A stretch of DNA of 64,000 nt, from the NCBI GenBank assembly GCA_947588355.1, contig CANPYI010000003.1, forward strand, positions 52,116-116,115. Direction: 5' to 3'. The notes under the pieces were generated by a model, which was not told where the DNA came from, made no database searches, and worked only from the letters and a program-made list of their open reading frames with translations. This stretch comes from an uncultured Clostridia bacterium (GTDB lineage: Bacteria; Bacillota; Clostridia; Christensenellales; UBA1242). Shown here piece by piece: positions 18,236 through 27,809 of the stretch (the stretch's first letter is position 1; every line of letters starts with the position of its first letter). A program made the translations under genes and the position numbers.

Positions 18236-20218
18236 TCAGAAAGCAGCCTCTCCAACTGTATTTTTGTCAAGTTTTTTGTAATCGCGCATAAAAGTATCCT
18301 CGCGGTCAAAATTGGCATGCTCAGAGATGTACGCTTTTCGCTCCTCAATATCGTCACCCATAAGAGTGGTTATCATTTTTTCCGCTTGAGCAGCATCTTC
18401 AATCGTCACTTGAATCAAGGTACGATTGTCAGGGTCCATTGTCGTTTCCCAAAGCTGCTCGGGATTCATTTCGCCAAGTCCTTTGTATCGCTGGATCATA
18501 TAGCCCTTGCCCGCACTTGCCACAGCATCAGCAAGTTCAGCATCAGAATAAACATATTTTTCGTAATCTTTTTTGTACACCTTGTAAAGTGGCGGAAGTC
18601 CAATAAAAACATGTCCGTCAGTGATGAGCGGTTTCATATAGCGGTAGAAAAATGTCAAAAGTATTGCCCGAATATGTGCACCGTCTTGGTCAGCATCGGA
18701 CAAGATAATCACTTTGTTGTATCTTAAGGACGACAGATCAAAATCCTCACCAAAACCGGTGTCCAAGGCAGAAATAATCGTTCGGATTTCCTCGTTTGCA
18801 AGCACTTGATCGACACGCTTTTTCTCAGCGTTAAGCGGTTTTCCTCGAAGTGGCAAAATAGCCTGATATTTTCTGTCACGCCCTTGCTTTGCAGAGCCTC
18901 CCGCAGAATCACCTTCCACAATAAACAGTTCGCTCTTTTCACGGTCGCGAGAAGTTGACGAAGCAAGTTTTCCGACCAAATTAAAGTTTTCGGCATTATT
19001 TTTTGCACGTGTCAACTCTTTTGCTTTTTTGGCAGCAAGTCGCACTTTCATTGCTTGAACGGCTTTGTCAACAATAACTTCTGCCATTGTGGCATTTTTT
19101 TTGTCCGCCAAAATTTTTGTCAGTTCTTGCAAAGTGAGTGTTTCAACTTCGGTACGCGCTTCAGGATTTCCAAGTTTGGTTTTGGTTTGCCCTTCAAACT
19201 GCACATTGTTCATCTTGAGGTTTATCACAGTGACAAGCCCTTCACGAAAATCTTCGCCCAAAAGATTTTGCTCTTTTTCTTTCAAAAGGTTGTTTGCACG
19301 GGCATAATCATTAAATGCTTTTGTAAAAGCACTCTTAAAGCCAATCTCATGCATTCCGCCCTCGGTGGTTGGAATATTGTTGACATAGGAAAAAGTGTTT
19401 TCTGTGTAAGAATCAGTGGAAATAAAACTTACTTCCAAATCAATCAGTTTGCTTGAAGTGTGGAAAAACATAGGATTTTTGAAAAGTGCATTTTTTCCTT
19501 CAACCAAATAGTTGACAAAATCCACCGTTCCGCCCTCATAATGATACTTTTCGGTTTGATTGTTTATTTTGTCTTCAATTATTATTTTCAAGCCCTTGTT
19601 TAAAAAGGCTAGTTCTCTTGCACGCCTTGAAATTGTTTCAAAATTAAAACTCTGTTGGCCAAAAACGCGATCATCTGGCAAAAAAGTGACAATCGTGCCA
19701 GTTGTTTTTGCGACGCCGACTTCTTTGAGAGGTGCAACAGGAATGCCAGAATGTATTTTCCCTTTTTCGTCCTCAAAAGAATGAAACTCAATAAAATATT
19801 GTTTTCCGCCTTTGTTGACAGTCACTTTGCACCAGCGCGACAAAGCATTTGTCACTGACGCACCAACGCCATGCAACCCACCAGAAAATTTGTAGTTTTC
19901 ATTATTAAACTTTCCGCCGGCATGTAAGGTGGTGTAAACAACTTCCACACCGCTTTTGTGCAAAGTTGGATGCATATCAACCGGAATGCCTCGACCATTG
20001 TCCTCAACAGTGGCACTTCCATCTTTATTTAAAAAAATCTTTATTGTGTCGCCATGTCCATTGGAAATTTCGTCAATTGCATTGTCCACAATCTCCCACA
20101 AAATGTGGTGATATCCACGTGCACTTGTTGTGCCGATATACATGCCTGGTCTCAGCCTTACTGCATCAAGTCCATCAAGCACGACAATATCTTTTGATTT
20201 GTATTCTTTTTCTGCCAT
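18236..20218 (-). CDS. Type IIA topoisomerase subunit B (ParE/GyrB family)
   Basis: The ATPase and TOPRIM subunit partnering with the downstream subunit A. It shows RPGMYIG, EIVDNAIDE, EDNGRGIP, SGGLHGVGASVTNALS, GQTKTKLGN, the TOPRIM motif EGDSAGGSAKQGRDR, PLRGKPLN, DADQDGAHI and the C-terminal YKGLGEMN. The 660-residue length is usual for Gram-positive GyrB or ParE. GQTKTKLGN is gyrase-like, while the partner lacks a GyrA box, so the assignment between gyrase and topoisomerase IV remains open. Start supported by GAGG upstream. It is transcribed divergently from murG. Confidence 0.92.
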   Translation of the reverse strand: MAEKEYKSKDIVVLDGLDAVRLRPGMYIGTTSARGYHHILWEIVDNAIDEISNGHGDTIKIFLNKDGSATVEDNGRGIPVDMHPTLHKSGVEVVYTTLHAGGKFNNENYKFSGGLHGVGASVTNALSRWCKVTVNKGGKQYFIEFHSFEDEKGKIHSGIPVAPLKEVGVAKTTGTIVTFLPDDRVFGQQSFNFETISRRARELAFLNKGLKIIIEDKINNQTEKYHYEGGTVDFVNYLVEGKNALFKNPMFFHTSSKLIDLEVSFISTDSYTENTFSYVNNIPTTEGGMHEIGFKSAFTKAFNDYARANNLLKEKEQNLLGEDFREGLVTVINLKMNNVQFEGQTKTKLGNPEARTEVETLTLQELTKILADKKNATMAEVIVDKAVQAMKVRLAAKKAKELTRAKNNAENFNLVGKLASSTSRDREKSELFIVEGDSAGGSAKQGRDRKYQAILPLRGKPLNAEKKRVDQVLANEEIRTIISALDTGFGEDFDLSSLRYNKVIILSDADQDGAHIRAILLTFFYRYMKPLITDGHVFIGLPPLYKVYKKDYEKYVYSDAELADAVASAGKGYMIQRYKGLGEMNPEQLWETTMDPDNRTLIQVTIEDAAQAEKMITTLMGDDIEERKAYISEHANFDREDTFMRDYKKLDKNTVGEAAF

Positions 20219-20402
20219 GTAAAAACCTCAAATAATATTTTCCGAGTTTATTATAACACAAAAATATCAATTAAAAAAAACAAAAACGCGAATAAACGGA
20301 AATTTTAATTTTAACTGCGTTTTGTATATTTAGTCATTTATTTGTATATTTATTCATCTTTCTATATGTATAAACAGGACAACAAACAAATAAAATAAGA
20401 TT
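20219..20402. promoter_or_regulatory. Divergent intergenic region with a direct repeat
   Basis: A 184-base AT-rich gap between divergent topoisomerase B and murG. It contains two nearly identical tandem copies of TTTGTATATTTAKTCAT (about 20321-20356), which could be a binding site for a regulator. No clear ribosome binding site precedes murG. Confidence 0.4.
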
Positions 20403-21443
20403 ATGAAAAAGATTGTTTTGTGCGGCGGTGGAACTGCCGGCCATGTTTATCCTGCTTTGGCTGTTGCCGAAAAATTGCAAGACTTTGAAATTCACTTTTT
20501 TGGCGGAAGCGGTATAGAAAAGAATATTTTAAAAGAATATCCAAACATAATCTATCACGAAATTTCCGCTGTGCGCTTGGAAAGAAAACTTACTGCAAAA
20601 AACCTTCTGATACCTTTCAAACTTTTCAAAGCAATCAAACAAGCAAAAAATCAACTTGAAAAAGTAAAGCCAGATATTATTTTTTCCAAAGGTGGTTTTG
20701 TGTCAGTGCCGGTGGTTGTAGCCGGCAAAAAACTTGGTGTGCCTGTCATAAGTCACGAAAGCGACCTTTCCTTCGGCCTTGCAAACAAAATTATTCTGCA
20801 CTATTGCGACTGTATGTGCACAACGTTTGAAAAAACAGGAAAGGGCAAAAAAAAATGCGTATGCACCGGACAGCCGATTCGCAAAAAAATTTTATACGGC
20901 AAAAAACAAGATTTTTTTGACAGAAAAAATTGCTCAACTTTGCTGGTGCTTGGCGGAAGTTTAGGCTCGCAGTTTTTGAATAAAATAGTTTTTGAAAATA
21001 TTGATGTTTTGACGGAAAAATTTAATATAATTCATATTTGCGGAAAAAACAACTATCAAAAAATAGTGCATGAAAACTACAAACTGTTTGCCTATACCAA
21101 AAACATAGAGGACTTTTATGCAACCGCAGATATTGTTGTTTCCAGGTCAGGAAGTGGCGCGATAAACGAACTTGCCATGCTCAAAAAACCTATGCTTTTG
21201 ATTCCTTTATCCAAAAAAGCAAGTCGTGGAGACCAAATAGAAAACGCCAAACTTTTTGCACAACTTGGCTATGCAGAAGTGATGGAAGAAGACGAATTTA
21301 CATTTGAAAAATTTCTTCAAAAATTAGATTTGTTGCAAAAAAATAGTATAAAAATGCAAAAAAACATGCAGAAAACCGCAAAAAACAACGCTGTCGAGCA
21401 AATTGTTGATTTAATTCAAAAATATTCCAAAAAACAGAACTAA
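20403..21443 (+). CDS. murG: UDP-GlcNAc transferase MurG
   Basis: Transfers GlcNAc onto lipid I to make lipid II, the peptidoglycan precursor, at the inner membrane face. The 346-residue GT28 protein has CGGGTAGHVYPALAVA at the N-terminus, SKGGFVSVPV, SHESDLSFGLANK, the second-domain GGSLGSQFLN and the donor-site SRSGSGAINELAML with LIPLSKKASRGDQIENA. Length is slightly short but complete. There is no good Shine-Dalgarno sequence before the ATG (only ATAAGATT). It is alone, with no other mur genes nearby, and its stop overlaps the stop of the converging subtilase by four bases. Confidence 0.93.
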   Translation: MKKIVLCGGGTAGHVYPALAVAEKLQDFEIHFFGGSGIEKNILKEYPNIIYHEISAVRLERKLTAKNLLIPFKLFKAIKQAKNQLEKVKPDIIFSKGGFVSVPVVVAGKKLGVPVISHESDLSFGLANKIILHYCDCMCTTFEKTGKGKKKCVCTGQPIRKKILYGKKQDFFDRKNCSTLLVLGGSLGSQFLNKIVFENIDVLTEKFNIIHICGKNNYQKIVHENYKLFAYTKNIEDFYATADIVVSRSGSGAINELAMLKKPMLLIPLSKKASRGDQIENAKLFAQLGYAEVMEEDEFTFEKFLQKLDLLQKNSIKMQKNMQKTAKNNAVEQIVDLIQKYSKKQN

Positions 21444-22582
21444 CAAAATTTGGTCATATTTGGCACGCCATATCCTTCCAGATTTCGTTCAAAGCCAAGC
21501 GGTTGGCATGCACGAATAAGCAAACTTTTTATTTGATTTGGCGTTGCACCCTGAAATTTTTCCAAAAGCAAACTTGAAAGCCCCGCTATCATAGGAGTTG
21601 CAACTGAAGTTCCACTCAAGATTGAATAAGGCTGATTTAGTCCGCAAGAAACAATGTCAACGCTTGGTGCGACGACATCTGGCTTGATATTTCTGAAAGC
21701 CGGCCCGCGTGACGAAAAATCGGCAATTTCAAAATATTTTTTATTGTAAGAAAATTGGTCATAGCGATTGTCGTCAATTCCGCCAACCGTGATTATGTGA
21801 CTGCTTATGCCGGGCGATTTTATCGTCTGATATTCCGGGCCGCTGTTGCCTGCAGCCGCCACCACAACAACGCCATCTTTCCAAAGTGCTTCTGCACCCA
21901 GCATAATTGGGTCATTATGTCCAAGTGGCTCACTGCCAAAACTCATGCAAACAACCTTTATATTTTGTTTTTTGTGATTGTCATAAATCCACTCCATCGC
22001 GTCCAAAATCTTGTTTGCACTTGCCTCCCCCTGAGCATTCAATGCCTTTAAAGCAAAAATATCGCTTTTGGGTGCCACACCCGAATATCTAAATTTTGAA
22101 AGAACGCCATTTCCGGAACAAACGCCGCTGACAAAAGTGCCATGTCCGTTATCGTCATATGGCAAAGACTTGTTTTGAATAAAATCCTTAAAAAAGACTA
22201 TTCGATTTCTTCCTATCAAAAAATCACAATGGGGATAAATCCCCGTGTCAATAAAAGCAACGCCAACATTTTTTCCAAACAAATGCAAATCTTGACAAGC
22301 GAGAATTTTTTTTGAAACATACATCATGGCGTTTGCCATAGACAGAGAAAAAATAAAATCAACCACATCAACATTAGACAAAGAAAAAATCTCTTTTTGT
22401 GTGGCACGACATAAAAAAGTGTTTATGAATAAATATTCATTCAAAATATGTATTTTTCTTTTCCTTAGCACCTCGCGAGTTCGCCAAAAATTGTTTGCAT
22501 GCACAAAACAAGGCAGTGAACGTTGAGAAGATAAAATCTCAATTTGTTTCAAAAGTTTTTTATCAATTTTTTCAATATTCAT
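21440..22582 (-). CDS. Intracellular subtilisin-like serine protease (S8)
   Basis: A 380-residue peptidase S8 protein with the full catalytic set: Asp in VAFIDTGIYPH, His in NGHGTFVSG, oxyanion Asn in AAAGNSGPE and Ser in SGTSVATPMIAG. It has no signal peptide, so it is probably cytoplasmic. The first about 95 residues are a divergent, non-catalytic N-terminal region. It lies 15 bases after a small 88-residue gene, with the GAGG ribosome site at the end of that gene, so the two form an operon. Substrate unknown. Confidence 0.9.
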   Translation of the reverse strand: MNIEKIDKKLLKQIEILSSQRSLPCFVHANNFWRTREVLRKRKIHILNEYLFINTFLCRATQKEIFSLSNVDVVDFIFSLSMANAMMYVSKKILACQDLHLFGKNVGVAFIDTGIYPHCDFLIGRNRIVFFKDFIQNKSLPYDDNGHGTFVSGVCSGNGVLSKFRYSGVAPKSDIFALKALNAQGEASANKILDAMEWIYDNHKKQNIKVVCMSFGSEPLGHNDPIMLGAEALWKDGVVVVAAAGNSGPEYQTIKSPGISSHIITVGGIDDNRYDQFSYNKKYFEIADFSSRGPAFRNIKPDVVAPSVDIVSCGLNQPYSILSGTSVATPMIAGLSSLLLEKFQGATPNQIKSLLIRACQPLGFERNLEGYGVPNMTKFC

Positions 22583-22597
22583 TCACAATCCTCAAAT

Positions 22598-22864
22598 TTA
22601 TCTCAAATTTTCGATAATTTTCAGCATATTTTGATATGTTTGATTTGGAAGATAAATCTTTATACGTTCTATTGTGCTCCAAAGTCCGTCAAAATCAAAA
22701 GTTCCATTTTCTTTTTGAGTTTTAATCTCCTTTTCAAGCCGGCTCATGAGTTCATCTGCGGAGCAATTTTTCAGTTCCTCATAAGCACTTGAAATATCTC
22801 GTTTTGTGGCCTTTGTTTTCTGAGTTTTTTCTTCAGAATTTTTTGGCATTTCACTTAATTTCAT
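22598..22864 (-). CDS. Small acidic/basic hypothetical protein upstream of subtilase
   Basis: An 88-residue soluble protein, polar and Lys/Glu-rich in the first half, then an amphipathic helical part (ELMSRLEKEIKTQ ... LWSTIERIKIYLPNQ). It matches no family I know. The start at 22864 is fixed by AAAGGAGGAG just upstream; an in-frame upstream ATG lacks one. Position directly before the subtilase suggests it could be a regulator or substrate of the protease, but this is only inference. Confidence 0.7.
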   Translation of the reverse strand: MKLSEMPKNSEEKTQKTKATKRDISSAYEELKNCSADELMSRLEKEIKTQKENGTFDFDGLWSTIERIKIYLPNQTYQNMLKIIENLR

Positions 22865-22946
22865 TTCTCCTCCTTTGATGTAAACAATATATGAAAAAGT
22901 TAAAAAAAATTTACACTTTCCACATTGCTTTTGCATAAAAATAAGT

Positions 22947-23411
22947 ATGGCAGTGTACAATTTTCCAAATTCTGAAAAAAATCGTCAAAATCCTGCATTT
23001 TTTGCGCAGACACTGAAAAACACCGATTTTTTTTCAAAAAGCAATTCAGTAAATCAAGCAGAGCAGTATTATCCAAAAGACCTCGAAATTCCAAACTTTC
23101 AAAATCAACAACAAGATTTTGATATGTCTCAATTCCAGCAAGATTTTTCCTATCTGAGTGAAAACAAAAACAAAGCGGAAAGCAGTGAAAACAGTGCTGA
23201 AAAATTCAAAAACCAAACTAATCTTGAAAGCATGCTCAATTTGTTGAAAAATGGCGGTTCTGGAGATTTATTTTCCACACTTCTTGCAGGTGGAATGATG
23301 AAAAATCAAAATCCAAGGTTTGTTGAAACTTTTTCCAAAATGCTCAACAAAACTGAAACAAAAAAAACACAAAAGTCAACAAACAGACAGGATTCCTTTG
23401 AGGATATGTAA
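22947..23411 (+). CDS. Hypothetical polar, Asn/Gln-rich protein
   Basis: A 154-residue low-complexity protein rich in Asn, Gln, Ser and Lys without membrane segments. It contains a short hydrophobic stretch (LLKNGGSGDLFSTLLAGGMM, about residues 99-118) that may form a helix. It is transcribed divergently from the 88-residue gene. No ribosome binding site is visible; a weak promoter-like pair (TTTACA at 22910, CATAAA at 22934) lies close enough that the message could be almost leaderless. No family recognised; coding potential is supported mainly by an uninterrupted frame. Confidence 0.5.
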   Translation: MAVYNFPNSEKNRQNPAFFAQTLKNTDFFSKSNSVNQAEQYYPKDLEIPNFQNQQQDFDMSQFQQDFSYLSENKNKAESSENSAEKFKNQTNLESMLNLLKNGGSGDLFSTLLAGGMMKNQNPRFVETFSKMLNKTETKKTQKSTNRQDSFEDM

Positions 23412-23489
23412 TTTTTTATTGTAAAAATAGTTTTATTTTTTGTTAGAAATATGCTACAATCATGATATAATGTTTTTGGAGCAAAAATC

Positions 23490-24134
23490 ATGTTGTCAAT
23501 CAAAAATCTTACATTAAAGTACACAAAAGAATTTCCTGCTTTGGACGACATCAGCCTTGACGTTGCTGTTGGAGAGAGTGTGGCGTTTGTCGGCGAACTC
23601 AACAGCGGAAAAACAACACTTTTGCGCGTGATTGCCAAGTTGGAAGAGCCTGACAGTGGCGAAGTGTACATCAACAAAATTCCACTGAAAAAAATCGACT
23701 TCAAAACTGACCTTAGTGTTGGATATGTGCCATATTGCCCTGTTTTTTTGGAAAACAAAACAGTTTACGAAAATTTTAGATATATCTTAAACAAAAAAGG
23801 TGTCAGGCCTTCTGATGCGGAAAAAATGATAAACAACGCAATCATTGATTTTTCTCTGGAAAAAATTCGCGACGAAAAAGTGAAAAATATTCGCAAAGAG
23901 GACAAATATATTTTATCTTTGATACGTCTCACCTTTCGCCCTCTCGACTTGCTTTTGGTGGACAATATCTTTGATGAGATTTCGGACGTGTATATCGACG
24001 CCATTCTCAGCATGATAAAAAAACTGAAAGGGCCGGACACAACACTTATTTTGGCATGCACCCGCCCAGAGATAGCCGAAAAACTTTGCAAGAGAAAAAT
24101 TTATTTCGAACACGGCAAAGTTGTTGAAGAATAA
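23490..24134 (+). CDS. ABC-type ATPase with degenerate catalytic motifs
   Basis: A 214-residue ABC ATP-binding domain. Walker A is intact (GELNSGKTTL, about residues 35-44). The signature LSGGQ is not recognisable (NIRKEDKYILSLIRL at that position), Walker B reads LLLVDN, so the catalytic Glu is Asn, and the switch His is replaced (ACTRP instead of a TH-type motif). This suggests ATP binding with weak or no hydrolysis. No membrane partner gene is adjacent. A -10 box (TATAAT) and GGAG lie upstream. It could be a regulatory or FtsE/LolD-like orphan; role unknown. Confidence 0.75.
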   Translation: MLSIKNLTLKYTKEFPALDDISLDVAVGESVAFVGELNSGKTTLLRVIAKLEEPDSGEVYINKIPLKKIDFKTDLSVGYVPYCPVFLENKTVYENFRYILNKKGVRPSDAEKMINNAIIDFSLEKIRDEKVKNIRKEDKYILSLIRLTFRPLDLLLVDNIFDEISDVYIDAILSMIKKLKGPDTTLILACTRPEIAEKLCKRKIYFEHGKVVEE

Positions 24135-24144
24135 TCGCAATTCA

Positions 24145-24172
24145 AAAAAAACAGCCTAATTGCTGTTTTTAT
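24145..24172. terminator. Bidirectional terminator
   Basis: Stem of AAAACAGC with its complement and an AATT-containing loop, flanked by A and T runs, between the converging ABC and lipoprotein genes. Confidence 0.75.
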
Positions 24173-24687
24173 TTTTTTTCTGCTTTTTTGACATCAATTT
24201 TCACTTCATCGGAAATAGGCTCGGAAAGGACCAAAATTTCTTCATCGCTTTTGGAATTCTTCTTCGTTTGACCGGCAACCATTCTGAAAGTCAATTTCAC
24301 ATCTTTATCTGCTGAAAAACGAAATACGCGGTCGCCATACTCTTCATATCCCAGATATCCTGCCTCCTTGCCAACTCCGTTTGTTTTGCTGATAAGATAA
24401 GTCAGATTGTACCAATAATCTTTTTTTGGAAACACAAGAGTGTAATCATCGCCAAGTTCTTCGCCAAAAACAAGAGAAAGATTTTCCTCACTGCTTGAAA
24501 TTTGCAAGCCAACGTACTTGTCCTTCACGCGATCATCGTCGTCCAAAACAACTTTTATGGCATAATCTGTGGAAAGTGCACCAGTGATATCACTGATATG
24601 AGCGACCGTAAGTTTTGTTTGGTCCTCACAACCAACCGCCAAAAAGCAAAAACAAAGGCACAAAAAAACTAAAAAACATTTTTTCAT
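24169..24687 (-). CDS. Lipoprotein, unknown function
   Basis: A 172-residue protein with a Lys-Lys start, a hydrophobic segment and a lipobox (LAVGC, Cys at about 20), so it should be exported and lipid-anchored. The mature part is beta-rich with Asp/Lys pairs (DDDDRVKDKYVGLQIS) and a Lys-rich C-terminus. No family recognised. It is flanked by terminators on both sides and appears monocistronic. Confidence 0.7.
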   Translation of the reverse strand: MKKCFLVFLCLCFCFLAVGCEDQTKLTVAHISDITGALSTDYAIKVVLDDDDRVKDKYVGLQISSSEENLSLVFGEELGDDYTLVFPKKDYWYNLTYLISKTNGVGKEAGYLGYEEYGDRVFRFSADKDVKLTFRMVAGQTKKNSKSDEEILVLSEPISDEVKIDVKKAEKK

Positions 24688-24720
24688 GTTTATATGTTGT
24701 GCAAACTATAAAAAAATATC

Positions 24721-24750
24721 AAAAAAAAGACCATTTTTGTGGCCTTTTTT
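24721..24750 (-). terminator. Terminator after hpf
   Basis: Minus strand: AGGCCA paired with TGGTCT (one G-U), loop CAAAAA, then a run of T. Confidence 0.75.
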
Positions 24751-24760
24751 AACTTTAAAT

Positions 24761-25288
24761 TTAAAAATTCACTTCAATAAGTCCAAATCTGCCATCATTT
24801 CTGCGATAAAGCACATTCACCTTTCCTGTTTCTGCATTAAGGAAAATAAAGAAGTTGTGTCCAAGTCGCTCAATGGCATCTTTGGCTTCTTCAAGCATGA
24901 TAGGTGAAAGATCAAATGATTTCTTGCGATAAATTTCTGGCAATTTAAGTTCTGGCATTTCGTCAAGAAATTCAAATCCCAAATTTTTTGGAGCAGTGCG
25001 TTTTTTCTGAGTTAGTTTTTCGCGATTTCTGACAATTTGTTTTTCAAGTTTTGGCAATGCAAGATCAATGTTTTCGTAGTTGTTCAGTCCGGAAACTTCA
25101 CTGCGATACAAAAGACCTTTGTTGGTGATTGTCACTTCCAATTTTTCGTTTTTGCCTTGTTTTGAGCAAACAACTCTTGCAGATGCACCCTCTCCAAAAT
25201 ATTTGTCCAATTTGTTCAATTTGTCGGTCATGACATCTTTAAATCTTTTTGCAATCTTATATTTATTTTCCACAAAAGTAATTTTCAT
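24761..25288 (-). CDS. hpf: Ribosome hibernation promoting factor, long form
   Basis: A 175-residue long HPF. The N-terminal ribosome-binding domain spans about 1-95; the C-terminal dimerisation domain starts at about 119 (EIYRKKSFDLSPIMLEEA) and ends with VLYRRNDGRFGLIEV. In Firmicutes this protein dimerises 70S ribosomes into 100S particles. Start supported by AAAAGGAGAA. It has its own promoter (TTGGAA, 17 bp, TAAAAT at 25317-25345) overlapping the 3' end of clpC, so it can be expressed apart from that operon. Confidence 0.93.
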   Translation of the reverse strand: MKITFVENKYKIAKRFKDVMTDKLNKLDKYFGEGASARVVCSKQGKNEKLEVTITNKGLLYRSEVSGLNNYENIDLALPKLEKQIVRNREKLTQKKRTAPKNLGFEFLDEMPELKLPEIYRKKSFDLSPIMLEEAKDAIERLGHNFFIFLNAETGKVNVLYRRNDGRFGLIEVNF

Positions 25289-25316
25289 ATAGTTCTCCTT
25301 TTAAATTACATCTTAG

Positions 25317-25345
25317 ATTTTATCAAATTGTTCAGTTTTTTCCAA
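25317..25345 (-). promoter_or_regulatory. Promoter of hpf
   Basis: Minus strand: -35 TTGGAA (25340-25345), 17-bp spacer, -10 TAAAAT (25317-25322). Confidence 0.55.
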
Positions 25346-25354
25346 ACAAATTTA

Positions 25355-27793
25355 TCACTTTGCAACAAAAGTAAGTTCTGTTCCATTCAAGCCAACTTCA
25401 ATCAAACCCTTGTCAGGCAATTTTCCAAGCAAAATCTTTTCGGCAATTTTGTCTTCTATTTCTTGCTCAATAAAGCGTTTCAACGGCCTTGCACCATAAA
25501 TCAAATTGCTGCCTTTTGCCACAATAAAGTCTATCGCCTCGGGACTGACATTTATTTGCAATCCTTTCAAGCGTTTGTTTATGCCAGAAATCATAATGTT
25601 TGAAATCTTCATGAGGTCTTGTTTTGAAAGGCTTTCAAAAATGCATATCACATCAATTCGATTGATAAGTTCGGGCTTAAATTTCTTTTTCAAAGCGTCC
25701 ATATAAATGTCGCGTTCCGATGCTCTTTCTGTGCTTTCACTGCCAAAGCCAAGTTGTTTTGAACTGCGAATCTCACTTGCACCAATGTTGCTTGTCATGA
25801 TGATCACCGTGTTTTTGAAACTTACTGTTCTGCCTTTGCTGTCCGTAAGCCTGCCATCGTCAAGAATTTGCAGCAAACTGTTCAAAACTTCCGGGTGAGC
25901 CTTTTCAATTTCATCAAAAAGCACAACACTGTAAGGCTTGCGACGAACTTGTTCGGTCAATTGCCCGCCCTCATCAAAGCCAACATATCCCGGAGGAGAG
26001 CCAATCAGTTTTGAAACAGTGTGACTTTCCATATATTCGCTCATGTCAATGCGGATAATGTTGTTTTCGTTGTCAAACAATGCCTCTGCAATCGCTTTTG
26101 AAAGTTCTGTTTTTCCAACACCCGTTGGCCCCATAAACAGAAAACTTCCGATTGGTCGTTTGCTGTCTTGAAGTCCAACACGGGCGCGGCGGATTGCCTT
26201 TGAAACTGCGTTTATGGCTTCGTCTTGACCAATCACACGTTTGTGCAAAATTTCTTCCAAATGCAGCAATTTTTCTTTCTCGCCTTCCGTAAGTTTTGTC
26301 ACAGGAATGCCTGTCCATTTTGAAACAACTTCGGCAATTTCGTTTTCTCCGATTTGTCCACTTCCGTGCTTTTTGACAATAGTGTTGTTTTGCTCTTTAA
26401 GTTGATTTTCCAAATTTATGATTTCGGATTGCAATTTGGCTGCTTTTTCATAATTTCTTTGCAAACTTGCCTCATCTCGACTTGCTGACAGGCCTTTAAT
26501 TTTTTCTTCCAAGTCACGCACCTTTTGAGGTTTGAGTGTAAAGTTAACTTTTGCACGGCTGCATGCCTCGTCAATAAGGTCAATTGCTTTGTCTGGCAAA
26601 CTTCGGTCGGTGATATAACGGTCAGAAAGATTTGCTGCGGCAGAGATTGCAGCATCTGTTATGATAATCTTATGGAAGGCCTCATATGTGTCCTTAAGGC
26701 CTTTCAAAATCTCGATAGTTTGTTCAACTGACGGTGGATTGACCATAACAGGTTGAAAACGACGCTCCAATGCCTTGTCCGTCTCGATATATTTGCGATA
26801 TTCATCAGTCGTGGTCGCACCAATAGTTTGAAGTTCGCCGCGTGCAAGATAAGGCTTCAGCATGTCCGCAGGGCTTGTTTCTCCCTTCTCACTGCCAGCC
26901 TGCGCCAAAGTATGAATTTCGTCAATAAACACAATGATATTGCCATCTTGAATAATGGTCTCTATAGTGTCTTTCAGTTTTTCTTCCATCTGTCCACGAT
27001 ATTTTGTGCCTGCCATAAGTCCGCCGATTTCCAAAGCAAAAATGCTTTTGTCTTTGATTTCTTCTGGCACGTCACCGCTGGCAATAGCAAGGGCAAGCCC
27101 CTCCACAACGGCAGTTTTTCCAACACCGGCTTCACCAATAAGGCAAGGATTGTTTTTTGTTTTTCGGCAAAGAATTTCAATCACACGTTGAATTTCTTCC
27201 TCTCTGCCAATCACAGGGTCAAGTTTGTGCTGACGTGCTTTTAAGGTGATATCGCTGCCCATATCCAACAGTTTCTCCGGCAACTTGCTGCCAATCTGAG
27301 AGCCACTTGCGGAAGAATTGTCGTCATATTTTTTGCTTTTATCCGCACCCGAAGACACTTGAAGTGAGGAAAGAAGTTTTGTTTTCACTTCGTCAACATC
27401 TATATTAAAAAAGTTTTCCATCATTCTTGTGGCATAGCAACTTTTGTTGGAAAGTATCGCGAGCAGCAAATGTTCCGTGCCAATAAAAGAATGCCCCATA
27501 TCCATGGCGATTTGTTGCGCAATTTGAAACAATTCTTTTGTCCGAGGTGTAAGTTCAACGTTGCCAAAAAGTGACACTCCGCTTGCGCTTTCTTCAAAAA
27601 TCTCAAAAAGAGCATTTTCTGTGACACCATATTGACTTAAAAGTTTGGATGCAGTACAGTCGGAAACACTGACAAGTCCATACAAGATATGTTCTGTGCC
27701 AACAAGGTTGCTGCCAAAACGCAAGGCAATTTTGCTGGCGTTTTTTATCACCTTTTCAATGCTGTCAGAAAAAAGTCCACTATTCAAAGCCAT
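25355..27793 (-). CDS. clpC: ATP-dependent Clp protease ATPase ClpC
   Basis: An 812-residue Hsp100 unfoldase. It has the N-terminal Clp repeat domain (GTEHILYGL, GTEHLLLAIL), AAA-1 with Walker A GEAGVGKTA, a middle domain with UVR-like helices (LQRNYEKAAKLQSEI), AAA-2 with GPTGVGKTE, and the C-terminal D2 small domain. In Firmicutes ClpC unfolds arginine-phosphorylated proteins marked by McsB and feeds them to ClpP. Start chosen at the ATG at 27793; an in-frame TTG two codons earlier is closer to the AGGAG site and is possible. It follows mcsB after 16 bases in the same operon. Confidence 0.95.
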   Translation of the reverse strand: MALNSGLFSDSIEKVIKNASKIALRFGSNLVGTEHILYGLVSVSDCTASKLLSQYGVTENALFEIFEESASGVSLFGNVELTPRTKELFQIAQQIAMDMGHSFIGTEHLLLAILSNKSCYATRMMENFFNIDVDEVKTKLLSSLQVSSGADKSKKYDDNSSASGSQIGSKLPEKLLDMGSDITLKARQHKLDPVIGREEEIQRVIEILCRKTKNNPCLIGEAGVGKTAVVEGLALAIASGDVPEEIKDKSIFALEIGGLMAGTKYRGQMEEKLKDTIETIIQDGNIIVFIDEIHTLAQAGSEKGETSPADMLKPYLARGELQTIGATTTDEYRKYIETDKALERRFQPVMVNPPSVEQTIEILKGLKDTYEAFHKIIITDAAISAAANLSDRYITDRSLPDKAIDLIDEACSRAKVNFTLKPQKVRDLEEKIKGLSASRDEASLQRNYEKAAKLQSEIINLENQLKEQNNTIVKKHGSGQIGENEIAEVVSKWTGIPVTKLTEGEKEKLLHLEEILHKRVIGQDEAINAVSKAIRRARVGLQDSKRPIGSFLFMGPTGVGKTELSKAIAEALFDNENNIIRIDMSEYMESHTVSKLIGSPPGYVGFDEGGQLTEQVRRKPYSVVLFDEIEKAHPEVLNSLLQILDDGRLTDSKGRTVSFKNTVIIMTSNIGASEIRSSKQLGFGSESTERASERDIYMDALKKKFKPELINRIDVICIFESLSKQDLMKISNIMISGINKRLKGLQINVSPEAIDFIVAKGSNLIYGARPLKRFIEQEIEDKIAEKILLGKLPDKGLIEVGLNGTELTFVAK

Positions 27794-27809
27794 ATACAAT
27801 CATCTCCTT

